Assembly: GCA_036971475.1 (NCBI GenBank)
Contig: JBAIZL010000002.1
Span: 14,138,868 to 14,202,867 of the forward strand
Length of the DNA: 64,000 nucleotides
Source of the DNA: Prosapia bicincta
Lineage: Eukaryota; Arthropoda; Insecta; Hemiptera; Cercopidae
Direction of reading: 5' to 3'
Part shown: piece after piece, positions 50,901 through 63,500 of the stretch
Layout of the letters: each line of letters starts with the position of its first letter
How positions within the stretch are numbered: the stretch's first letter is position 1
Made by a program: the position numbers and the translations under genes
The notes under the pieces: generated by a model
What the model saw: only the letters and a program-made list of their open reading frames with translations
What the model was told of the DNA's origin: nothing
The model's database searches: none

Positions 50901-53482
50901 GGACTATCTATGCCGTTACTAAGGACTATCTATGTCGTTGCTAAGGACTATCTATGTCGTTACTAAGGACTATCTATGTCGTTGCTAAGGACTATCTATG
51001 TCGTTACTAAGGACTATCTATGTCGTTGCTAAGGACTATCTATGTCGTTACTAAGGACGATCTATGTCGTTACTAAGGACTATCGATGTCGTTACTAAGG
51101 ACTATCTATGTCGTTGCTAAGGACTATCTATGTCGTTACTAAGGACTATCTATGTCGTTGCTAAGGACTATCTATGTCTTTGCTAAGGACTATCTATGTC
51201 GTTGCTAAGGACTATCTATGTCGTTGTTAAGGACTATGTATGTCGTTGCTAAGGACTATCTATGTCGTTACTAAGGACTATCTATGTCGTTACTAAGAAC
51301 TATCTATGTCGTTGGTAAGGACTATCTATGTCGTTGCTAAGTACTATCTATGTCGTTGCTAAGGACTATCTATGTCGTTACTCAGGACTATCTATGTCGT
51401 TACTAATGACTATCTATGTCGTTGCTAAGGACTATCTATGTCGTTGCTAAGGACTCTCTATGTCGTTACTAAGGACTATCTATGTCGTTGCTAAGGACTA
51501 TCTATGTCGTTACTAAGGACTATCTATGTCGTTGCTAAGGACTATCTATGTCGTTACTAAAGACTATCTATGTCGTTGCTAAGGACTATCTATGTCGTTA
51601 CTCAGGACTATCTATGTCGTTACTAATGACTACCTATGTCGTTGCTAAGGACTATCTATGTCGTTGCTAAGGACTCTCTATGTCGTTACTAAGGACTATC
51701 TATGTCGTTGCTAAGGACTATCTATGTCGTTACTAAGGACTATCTATGTCGTTGCTAAGGACTATCTATGTCGTTACTAAAGACTATCTATGTCGTTACT
51801 AAGGACTATCTATGTCGTTGCTAAGGACTATCTATGTCGTTGCTAAGGACTACCTATGTCGATGCTAAGGACTATCTATGTCGTTACTAAAGACTATCTA
51901 TGTCGTTGCTAAGGACTATCTATGTCGATGCTAAGGACTATCTATGTCGTTGCTAAGGACTATCTATGTCTTTACTAAGGACGATCTGTGTCGTTACTAA
52001 GGACTATCGATGTCGTTACTAAGGACTTTCTCTGTCGTTACTAAAGACTATCTATGTCGTTGCTAAGGACTATCTATGTCGTTGCTAAGGTTTATCTATG
52101 TCGTTGCTAAGGACTATCTATGTCGTTACTAAGGACTATCTATGTCGTTGCTAAGGACTATCTATGTCGTTACTAAGGACTATCCATGTCGTTGCTAAGG
52201 ACTATCTATGTCGTTACTAAGGTCTATCTATGTCGTTGCTAAGGACTATCTATGTCGTTACTAAACACTATCTATGTCGTTGCTAAGGACTATCTATGTC
52301 GTTGCTAAGGACTATCTATGTCGTTACTAAGGACTATCTATGTCGTTGCTAAGGACTATCTATGTCGTTACTAAGGACTATCTATGTCGTTTCTAAGGAC
52401 TATCTATGCCGTTACTAAGGACTATCTATGTCGTTGCTAAGGACTATCGATGACGTTACTAAGGACTTTCTCTGTCGTTACTAAAGACTATCTATGTCGT
52501 TGCTAAGGAATATCTATGTCGTTACTAAGGACTATCTATGTCGTTGCTAAGTACTGTCTATGTCGTTACTAAGGACTATCTATGTCGTTGCTAAGGACTA
52601 TCTATGTAGTTGTTAAGGACTATCTATGTCGTTGCTAAGGACTATCTATGTCGTTACTAAGGACTATCTATGTCGTTACTAAGGACTATCTATGTCGTTG
52701 CTAAGGACTATCTATGTCGTTGCTAAGTACTATCTATGTCGTTGCTAAGGACCATCTATGTCGTTACTCAGGACTATCTATGTCGTTACTAATGACTATC
52801 TATGTCGTTGCTAAGGACTATCTATGTCGTTCTAAAGACTATCTATGTCGTTGCTAAGGACTATCTATGTCGTTACTCAGGACTATCTATGTCGTTACTA
52901 ATGACTAACTATGTCGTTGCTAAGGACTATCTATGTCGTTGCTAAGGACTCTCTATGTCGTTACTAAGGACTATCTATGTCGTAGCTAAGGACTATCTAT
53001 GTCGTTACTAAGGACTATCTATGTCGTTGCTAAGGACTATCTATGTCGTTACTAAAGACTATCTATGTCGTTACTAAGGACTATCTATGTCGTTGCTAAG
53101 GACTATCTATGTCGTTGCTAAGGACTACCTATGTCGATGCTAAGGACTATCTATGTCGTTACTAAAGACTATCTATGTCGTTTCTAAGGACTATCTATGT
53201 CGTTACTAAGGACTATCTACGTCGTTGCTAAGGACTATCTATGTCGTTACTAAGGACTATCTATGTCGTTACTAAGGACTATCTATGTCGTTGCTAAGGA
53301 CTATCTATGTCGTTACTAAGGACTATCTATGTCGTTGCTAAGGACTATCTATGTCGTTACTAAGGACTATCTATGTCGTTGCTAAGGACTATCTATGTCG
53401 TTACTAAAGACTATCTATGTCGTTGCTAAGGACTATCTATGTCGTTACTAAAGACTATCTATGTCGTTGCTAAGGACTATCT
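47399..53482 (+). repeat. A/G dimer array, S-type superunit copy 3
   Basis: Homogenised dimers. From about 48.6 kb the S mark order returns: CTACGTCG, GTCGATGC, CTAGGGAC, GTCTTTACTAAGGACG, GTAGATGTT (50097), and ACTCAGG at 48982, 50258, 51380, 51600, 52766 and 52875. The last spacing is 109 bp rather than 110 because a monomer near 52830 lost one A (GTCGTTCTAAAG). Confidence 0.87.
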
Positions 53483-56455
53483 ATGCCGTTACTAAGGACT
53501 ACCGATGACGTTACTAAGGACTTTCTCTGTCGTTACTAAAGACTATCTATGTCGTTGCTATGGGCTATCAATGTCGTTACTAAGGACTATCTATGTCGTT
53601 ATTAAGGACAATCGATATCGTTACTGAAGTTTATCGATGTCGTTACTAAGGACTTTCTCTGGCGTTACTAAGGAATATCTATATCTTTACTAAGGAATAT
53701 CTTTTTCGATACGAAGTTATATTATTTGGCGTTACTAAGGACTAACTATGTCGTTACTAAGGACTATCTATGTCGTTACTATGGGCTTTCTCTGGCGTTA
53801 CTAAGGAATATCCATGTCGTTACTAAGAACTATCTATGTCGTTACTAAGGACTATCGATGTCGTTACTAAGGACTTTATCTAGCGTTACTAAGGACTATT
53901 TATGTCGTAACTATGGACTATCAATGTCGTTACTAAGGACTATCTATGTCGCTGCTAAGGACTATCTATGTCGTTACTAAGGACTATCTATGTCGTTGCT
54001 AAGGACTATCTATGTCGTTGCTAAGGACTATCTATGCCGTTACTAAGGACTATCGATGACGTTACTAAGGACTATCTATGTCGTTGCTAAGGACTATCTA
54101 CGTCGTTGCTAAGGACTATCTATGTCGATGCTAAGGACTATCTATGTCGTTACTAAAGACTATCTATGTCGTTGCTAAGGACTATCTATGTCGATGCTAA
54201 GGACTATCTATGTCGTTGCTAGGGACTATCTATGTCTTTACTAAGGACGATCTATGTCGTTACTAAGGACTATCGATGTCGTTACTAAGGACTTTCTCTG
54301 TCGTTACTAAAGACTATCTATGTCGTTGCTAAGGACTATCTATGTCGTTGCTAAGGTTTATCTATGTCGTTGCTAAGGACTATCTATGTCGTTACTAAGG
54401 ACTATCTATGTCGTTGCTAAGGACTATCTATGTCGTTACTAAGGACTATCTATGTCGTTGCTAAGGACTATCTATGTCGTTTCTAAGGTCTATCTATGTC
54501 GTTGCTAAGGACTATCTATGTCGTTGCTAAGGACTATCTATGTCGTTGCTAAGTACTATCTATGTCGTTGCTAAGGACTATCTATGTCGTTACTCAGGAC
54601 TATCTATGTCGTTACTAATGACTATCTATGTCGTTGCTAAGGACTATCTATGTCGTTGCTAAGGACTCTCTATGTCGTTACTAAGGACTATCTATGTCGT
54701 TGCTAAGGACTATCTATGTCGTTACTATGGACTATCTATGTCGTTGCTAAGGACTATCTATGTCGTTACTAAAGACTATCTATGTCGTTGCTAAGGACTA
54801 TCTATGTCGTTACTAAGGACTATCTATGTCGTTGCTAAGGACTATCTACGTCGTTGCTAAGGACTATCTATGTCGATGCTAAGGACTATCTATGTCGTTA
54901 CTAAAGACTATCTATGTCGTTGCTAAGGACTATCTATGTCGATGCTAAGGACTATCTATGTCGTTGCTAGGGACTATCTATGTCTTTACTAAGGACGATC
55001 TATGTCGTTACTAAGGACTATCGATGTCGTTACTAAGGACTTTCTCTGTCGTTACTAAAGACTATCTATGTCGTTGCTAAGGACTAACTATGTCGTTGCT
55101 AAGGTTTATCTATGTCGTTGCTAAGGACTATCTATGTCGTTACTAAGGACTATCTATGTCGTTGCTAAGGACTATCTATGTCGTTACTAAGGACTATCTA
55201 TGTCGTTGCTAAGGACTATCTATGTCGTTTCTAAGGTCTATCTATGTCGTTGCTAAGGACTATCTATGTCGTTACTAAACACTATCTATGTCGTTGCTAA
55301 GGACTATCTATGTCGTTGCTAAGGACTATCTATGTCGTTACTAAGGACTATCTATGTCGTTGCTAAGGACTATCTATGTCGTTACTAAGGACTATCTATG
55401 TCGTTTCTAAGGACTATCTATGCCGTTACTAAGGACTATCTATGTCGTTGCTAAGGACTATCGATGACGTTACTAAGGACTTTCTCTGTCGTTACTAAAG
55501 ACTATCTATGTCGTTGCTAAGGAATATCTATGTCGTTACTAAGGACTATCTATGTCGTTGCTAATTACTGTCTATGTCGTTACTAAGGACTATCTATGTC
55601 GTTGCTAAGGACTATCTATGTAGATGTTAAGGACTATCTATGTCGTTGCTAAGGACTATCTATGTCGCTACTAAGGACTATCTATGTCGTTACTAAGGAC
55701 TATCTATGTCGTTGCTAAGGACTATCTATGTCGTTGCTAAGTACTATCTATGTCGTTGCTAAGGACTATCTATGTCGTTACTCAGGACTATCTATGTCGT
55801 TACTAATGACTATCTATGTCGTTGCTAAGGACTATCTATGTCGTTGCTAAGGACTCTCTATGTCGTTACTAAGGACTATCTATGTCGTTGCTAAGGACTA
55901 TCTATGTCGTTACTAAGGACTATCTATGTCGTTGCTAAGGACTATCTATGTCGTTACTAAAGACTATCTCTGTCGTTGCTAAAGACTATCTATGTCGTTA
56001 CTAAGGACTATCTATGTCGTTGCTAAGGACTATCTATGTCGTTGCTAAGGACTATCTATGTCGATGCTAAGGACTATCTATGTCGTTACTAAAGACTATC
56101 TATGTCGTTGCTAAGGACTATCTATGTCGTTACTAAGGACTATCTATGTCGTTGCAAAGGACTATTTATGTCGTTGCTAAGGAATATCTATGTCGTTACT
56201 AAAGACTATCTATGTCGTTGCTAAGGACTATCTATGTCGTTGCTAAGGTTTATCTATGTCGTTGCTAAGGACTATCTATGTCGTTACTAAGGACTATCTA
56301 TGTCGTTGCTAAGGACTATCTATGTCGTTACTAAGGACTATCTATGTCGTTACTAAGGACTATCTATGTCGTTGCTAAGGACTATCTATGTCGTTACTAA
56401 AGACTATCTATGTCGTTTCTAAGGACTATCTATGCCGTTACTAAGGACTATCTAT
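53250..56455 (+). repeat. 4.2-kb duplication, copy a (M16 + S-type dimers)
   Basis: Aligns with about 57475-60640 at +4225 on the left, falling to +4181 after a 44-bp difference near 54480-54545, where the later copy lacks two monomers including GTTTCTAAGGTC. Matching marks: CTACG at 54098 and 58323, GCTAAGTAC at 54548 and 58729, GTAGATGTT at 55619 and 59800, GTTGCAAAGG at 56151 and 60332. Confidence 0.88.
53483..53940 (+). repeat. Module M, copy 16 (distal lineage, right-truncated)
   Basis: GGACAATCG is at 53606. Same variants (CGAAGTTATATTA, TTATCTAGCG) and same right breakpoint as copies 14 and 17. A private GTCGCTGC monomer follows the breakpoint near 53949. Confidence 0.87.
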
Positions 56456-57709
56456 GTCGTTGCAAAGGACTATTTATGTCGTTGCTAAGGAATATCTATG
56501 TCGTTACTAAAGACTATCTATGTCGTTGCTAAGGACTATCTATGTCGTTGCTAAGGTTTATCTATGTCGTTGCTAAGGACTATCTATGTCGTTACTAAGG
56601 ACTATCTATGTCGTTGCTAAGGACTATCTATGTCGTTACTAAGGACTATCTATGTCGTTACTAAGGACTATCTATGTCGTTGCTAAGGACTATCTATGTC
56701 GTTACTAAAGACTATCTATGTCGTTTCTAAGGACTATCTATGCCGTTACTAAGGACTATCTATGTCGTTGCTAAGGACTATCTATGTCGTTACTAAGGAC
56801 TATCTATGTCGTTACTAAGGACTATCTATGTCGTATCTAAGGACTATCTATGCCGTTACTAAGGACTATCTATGTCGTTGCTAAGGACTATCGATGACGT
56901 TACTAAGGACTTTCTCTGTCGTTACTAAAGACTATCTATGTCGTTGCTAAGGAATATCTATGTCGTTACTAAGGACTATCTATATCGTTGCTAAGGACTG
57001 TCTATGTCGTTACTAAGGACTATCTATGTCGTTGCTAAGGACTATCTATGTAGTTGTTAAGGACTATCTATGTCGTTGCTAAGGACTATCTATGTCGTTA
57101 CTAAGTACTATCTATGTCGTTGCTAAGGACTATCTATGTCGTTACTCAGGACTATCTATGTCGTTACTAATGACTATCTATGTCGTTGCTAAGGACTATC
57201 TATGTCGTTACTAAAGACTATCTATGTCGTTGCTAAGGACTATCTATGTCGTTACTCAGGACTATCTATGTCGTTACTAATGACTACCTATGTCGTTGCT
57301 AAGGACTATCTATGTCGTTCCTAAGGACTCTCTATGTCGTTACTAAGGACTATCTATGTCGTTGCTAAGGACTATCTATGTCGTTACTAAGGACTATCTA
57401 TGTCGTTGCTAAGGACTATCTATGTCGTTACTAAAGACTATCTATGTCGTTACTAAGGACTATCTATGTCGTTGCTAAGGACTATCTATGTCGTTACTAA
57501 GGACTATCTATGTCGTTGCTAAGGACTATCTATGTCGTTACTAAGGACTATCTATGTCGTTGCTAAGGACTATCTATGTCGTTACTAAGGACTATCTATG
57601 TCGTTGCTAAGGACTATCTATGTTGTTACTAAAGACTATCTATGTCGTTGCTAAGGACTATCTATGTCGTTACTAAAGACTATCTATGTCGTTGCTAAGG
57701 ACTATCTAT
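53941..57709 (+). repeat. A/G dimer array with a private 308-bp duplication
   Basis: S-type dimers. GTTGCAAAGGACTATTTATG occurs at 56151 and again at 56459, 308 bp (14 monomers) apart; the sister copy at 60332 has it once, so this duplication is younger than the 4.2-kb pair. Near 56833 a private GTCGTATC monomer appears. Confidence 0.87.
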
Positions 57710-60640
57710 GCCGTTACTAAGGACTACCGATGACGTTACTAAGGACTTTCTCTGTCGTTACTAAAGACTATCTATGTCGTTGCTATGGGCTATCAATGTC
57801 GTTACTAAGGACTATCTATGTCGTTATTAAGGACAATCGATATCGTTACTGAAGTTTATCGATGTCGTTACTAAGGACTTTCTCTGGCGTTACTAAGGAA
57901 TATCTATATCTTTACTAAGGAATATCTTTTTCGATACGAAGTTATATTATTTGGCGTTACTAAGGACTAACTATGTCGTTACTAAGGACCATCTATGTCG
58001 TTACTATGGGCTTTCTCTGGCGTTACTAAGGAATATCCATGTCGTTACTAAGAACTATCTATGTCGTTACTAAGGACTATCGATGTCGTTACTAAGGACT
58101 TTATCTAGCGTTACTAAGGACTATTTATGTCGTAACTATGGACTATCAATGTCGTTACTAAGGACTATCTATGTCGTTGCTAAGGACTATCTATGTCGTT
58201 ACTAAGGACTATCTATGTCGTTGCTAAGGACTATCTATGTCGTTGCTAAGGACTATCTATGCCGTTACTAAGGACTATCGATGACGTTACTAAGGACTAT
58301 CTATGTCGTTGCTAAGGACTATCTACGTCGTTGCTAAGGACTATCTATGTCGATGCTAAGGACTATCTATGTCGTTACTAAAGACTATCTATGTCGTTGC
58401 TAAGGACTATCTATGTCGATGCTAAGGACTATCTATGTCGTTGCTAGGGACTATCTATGTCTTTACTAAGGACGATCTATGTCGTTACTAAGGACTATCG
58501 ATGTCGTTACTAAGGACTTTCTCTGTCGTTACTAAAGACTATCTATGTCGTTGCTAAGGACTATCTATGTCGTTGCTAAGGTTTATCTATGTCGTTGCTA
58601 AGGACTATCTATGTCGTTACTAAGGACTATCTATGTCGTTGCTAAGGACTATCTATGTCGTTACTAAGGACTATCTATGTCGTTGCTAAGGACTATCTAT
58701 GTCGTTGCTAAGGACTATCTATGTCGTTGCTAAGTACTATCTATGTCGTTGCTAAGGACTATCTATGTCGTTACTCAGGACTATCTATGTCGTTACTAAT
58801 GACTATCTATGTCGTTGCTAAGGACTATCTATGTCGTTGCTAAGGACTCTCTATGTCGTTACTAAGGACTATCTATGTCGTTGCTAAGGACTATCTATGT
58901 CGTTACTAAGGACTATCTATGTCGTTGCTAAGGACTATCTATGTCGTTACTAAAGACTATCTATGTCGTTGCTAAGGACTATCTATGTCGTTACTAAGGA
59001 CTATTTATGTCGTTGCTAAGGACTATCTACGTCGTTGCTAAGGACTATCTATGTCGATGCTAAGGACTATCTATGTCGTTACTAAAGACTATCTATGTCG
59101 TTGCTAAGGACTATCTATGTCGATGCTAAGGACTATCTATGTCGTTGCTAGGGACTATCTATGTCTTTACTAAGGACGATCTATGTCGTTACTAAGGACT
59201 ATCGATGTCGTTACTAAGGACTTTCTCTGTCGTTACTAAAGACTATCTATGTCGTTGCTAAGGACTATCTATGTCGTTACTAAGGTCTATCTATGTCGTT
59301 GCTAAGGACTATCTATGTCGTTACTAAGGACTATCTATGTCGTTGCTAAGGACTATCTATGTCGTTACTAAGGACTATCTATGTCGTTGCTAAGGACTAT
59401 CTATGTCGTTTCTAAGGTCTATCTATGTCGTTGCTAAGGACTATCTATGTCGTTACTAAACACTATCTATGTCGTTGCTAAGGACTATCTATGTCGTTGC
59501 TAAGGACTATCTATGTCGTTACTAAGGACTATCTATGTCGTTGCTAAGGACTATCTATGTCGTTACTAAGGACTATCTATGTCGTTTCTAAGGACTATCT
59601 ATGCCGTTACTAAGGACTATCTATGTCGTTGCTAAGGACTATCGATGACGTTACTAAGGACTTTCTCTGTCGTTACTAAAGACTATCTATGTCGTTGCTA
59701 AGGAATATCTATGTCGTTACTAAGGACTATCTATGTCGTTGCTAATTACTGTCTATGTCGTTACTAAGGACTATCTATGTCGTTGCTAAGGACTATCTAT
59801 GTAGATGTTAAGGACTATCTATGTCGTTGCTAAGGACTATCTATGTCGTTACTAAGGACTATCTATGTCGTTACTAAGGACTATCTATGTCGTTGCTAAG
59901 GACTATCTATGTCGTTGCTAAGTACTATCTATGTCGTTGCTAAGGACTATCTATGTCGTTACTCAGGACTATCTATGTCGTTACTAATGACTATCTATGT
60001 CGTTGCTAAGGACTATCTATGTCGTTGCTAAGGACTCTCTATGTCGTTACTAAGGACTATCTATGTCGTTGCTAAAGACTATCTATGTCGTTACTAAGGA
60101 CTATCTATGTCGTTGCTAAGGACTATCTATGTCGTTACTAAAGACTATCTCTGTCGTTGCTAAAGACTATCTATGTCGTTACTAAGGACTATCTATGTCG
60201 TTGCTAAGGACTATCTATGTCGTTGCTAAGGACTATCTATGTCGATGCTAAGGACTATCTATGTCGTTACTAAAGACTATCTATGTCGTTGCTAAGGACT
60301 ATCTATGTCGTTACTAAGGACTATCTATGTCGTTGCAAAGGACTATTTATGTCGTTGCTAAGGAATATCTATGTCGTTACTAAAGACTATCTATGTCGTT
60401 GCTAAGGACTATCTATGTCGTTGCTAAGGTTTATCTATGTCGTTGCTAAGGACTATCTATGTCGTTACTAAGGACTATCTATGTCGTTGCTAAGGACTAT
60501 CTTTGTCGTTACTAAGGACTATCTATGTCGTTACTAAGGACTATCTATGTCGTTGCTAAGGACTATCTATGTCGTTACTAAAGACTATCTATGTCGTTTC
60601 TAAGGACTATCTATGCCGTTACTAAGGACTATCTATGTCG
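57475..60640 (+). repeat. 4.2-kb duplication, copy b (M17 + S-type dimers)
   Basis: Partner of about 53250-56455. It lacks the two monomers near 58706 and the 308-bp local duplication. Private changes include CTATCTTTGTCG near 60500. Confidence 0.88.
57710..58160 (+). repeat. Module M, copy 17 (distal lineage, right-truncated)
   Basis: GGACAATCG is at 57831. Variants and breakpoint are those of copies 14 and 16; GGACCATCTATG near 57986 is private. This is the last module in the window. Confidence 0.87.
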
Positions 60641-63500
60641 TTGCTAAGGACTATCTATGTCGTTACTAAGGACTATCTATGTCGTTGCTAAGGACTATCT
60701 ATGTCGTTACTAAGGACTATCTATGTCGTTGCTAAGGACTATCTATGTCGTTACTAAGAACGATCTATGTCGTTACTAAGGACTATCGATGTCGTTACTA
60801 AGGACTATCTATGTCGTTGCTAAGGACTATCTATGTCGTTACTAAGGACTATCTATGTCGTTGCTAGGGCTATCTATGTCTTTGCTAAGGACTATCTATG
60901 TCGTTGCTAAGGACTATCTATGTCGTTGTTAAAGACTATGTATGTCGTTGCTAAGGAGTATCTATGTCGTTACTAAGGACTATCTATGTCGTTACTAAGA
61001 ACTATCTATGTCGTTGGTAAGGACTATCTATGTCGTTGCTAAGTACTATCTATGTCGTTGCTAAGGACTATCTATGTCGTTACTCAGGACTATCTATGTC
61101 GTTACTAATGACTATCTATGTCGTTGCTAAGGACTATCTATGTCTTTGCTAAGGACTCTCTATGTCGTTACTAAGGACTATCTATGTCGTTGCTAAGGAC
61201 TATCTATGTCGTTACTAAAGACTATCTATGTCGTTGCTAAGGACTATCTATGTCGTTACTCAGGACTATCTATGTCGTTACTAATGACTACCTATGTCGT
61301 TGCTAAGGACTATCTATGTCGTTGCTAAGGACTCTCTATGTCGTTACTAAGGACTATCTATGTCGTTGCTAAGGACTATCTATGTCGTTACTAAGGACTA
61401 TCTATGTCGTTGCTAAGGACTATCTATGTAGTTACTAAAGACTATCTATGTCGTTACTAAGGACTATCTATGTCGTTGCTAAGGACTATCTATGTCGTTG
61501 CTAAGGACTACCTATGTCGATGCTAAGGACTATCTATGTCGTTACTAAAGACTATCTATGTCGTTGCTAAGGACTATCTATGTCGATGCTAAGGACTATC
61601 TATGTCGTTGCTAAGGACTATCTATGTCTTTACTAAGGACGATCTGTGTCGTTACTAAGGACTATCGATGTCGTTACTAAGGACTTTCTCTGTCGTTACT
61701 AAAGACTATCTATGTCGTTGCTAAGGACTATCTATGTCGTTGCTAAGGTTTATCTATGTCGTTGCTAAGGACTATCTATGTCGTTACTAAGGACTATCTA
61801 TGTCGTTGCTAAGGACTATCTATGACGTTACTAAGGACTATCCATGTCGTTGCTAAGGACTATCTATGTCGTTACTAAGGTCTATCTATGTCGTTGCTAA
61901 GGACTATCTATGTCGTTACTAAACACTATCTATGTCGTTGCTAAGGACTATCTATGTCGTTGCTAAGGACTATCTATGTCGTTACTAAGGACTATCTATG
62001 TCGTTGCTAAGGACTATCTATGTCGTTACTAAGGACTATCTATGTCGTTTCTAAGGACTATCTATGCCGTTACTAAGGACTATCTATGTCGTTGCTAAGG
62101 ACTATCGATGACGTTACTAAGGACTTTCTCTGTCGTTACTAAAGACTATCTATGTCGTTGCTAAGGAATATCTATGTCGTTACTAAGGACTATCTATGTC
62201 GTTGCTAAGGACTGTCTATGTCGTTACTAAGGACTATCTATGTCGTTGCTAAGGACTATCTATGTAGTTGTTAAGGACTATCTATGTCGTTGCTAAGGAC
62301 TATCTATGTCGTTACTAAGGACTATCTATGTCGTTACTAAGGACTATCTATGTCGTTGCTAAGGACTATCTATGTCGTTGCTAAGTACTATCTATGTCGT
62401 TGCTAAGGACTATCTATGTCGTTACTCAGGACTATCTATGTCGTTACTAATGACTATCTATGTCGTTGCTAAGGACTATCTATGTCGTTGCTAAGGATCT
62501 CTATGTCGTTACTAAGGACTATCTATGTCGTTGCTAAGGACTATCTATGTCGTTACTAAGGACTATCTATGTCGTTGCTAAGGACTATCTATGTCGTTAC
62601 TAAAGACTATCTCTGTCGTTGCTAAAGACTATCTATGTCGTTACTAAGGACTATCTATGTCGTTGCTAAGGACTATCTATGTCGTTGCTAAGGACTATCT
62701 ATGTCGATGCTAAGGACTATCTATGTCGTTACTAAAGACTATCTATGTCGTTGCTAAGGACTATCTATGTCGTTACTAAGGACTATCTATGTCGTTGCAA
62801 AGGACTATTTATGTCGTTGCTAAGGAATATCTATGTCGTTACTAAAGACTATCTATGTCGTTGCTAAGGACTATCTATGTCGTTGCTAAGGTTTATCTAT
62901 GTCGTTGCTAAGGACTATCTATGTCGTTACTAAGGACTATCTATGTCGTTGCTAAGGACTATCTATGTCGTTACTAAGGACTATCTATGTCGTTGCTAAG
63001 GACTATCTATGTCGTTACTAAGGACGATCTATGTCGTTACTAAGGACTATCGATGTCGTTACTAAGGACTATCTATGTCGTTGCTAAGGACTATCTATGT
63101 CGTTACTAAAGACTATCTATGTCGTTGCTAAGGACTATCTATGTCGTTACTAAGGACTATCTATGTCGTTACTAAGGACTATCTATGTCGTTGCTAAGGA
63201 CTATCTATGTCGTTACTAAAGACTATCTATGTCGTTTCTAAGGACTATCTATGCCGTTACTAAGGACTATCTATGTCGTTGCTAAGGACTATCTATGTCG
63301 TTACTAAGGACTATCTATGTCGTTGCTAAGGACTATCTATGTCGTTACTAAGGACTATCTATGTCGTTGCTAAGGACTATCTATGTCGTTACTAAGGACG
63401 ATCTATGTCGTTACTAAGGACTATCGATGTCGTTACTAAGGACTATCTATGTCGTTGCTAAGGACTATCTATGTCGTTACTAAGGACTATCTATGTCGTT
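58161..63500 (+). repeat. A/G dimer array, S-type superunit
   Basis: Homogenised dimers with the S mark order: GTAGATGTT at 59800, ACTCAGG near 58770, 59959, 61080, 61258 and 62424, and GTAGTTGTTAAGG near 62265. Two monomers are 21 bp: GCTAGGGCTATC near 60861-60875 and GGATCTCTATG near 62491-62502. Only satellite is seen. Confidence 0.9.
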
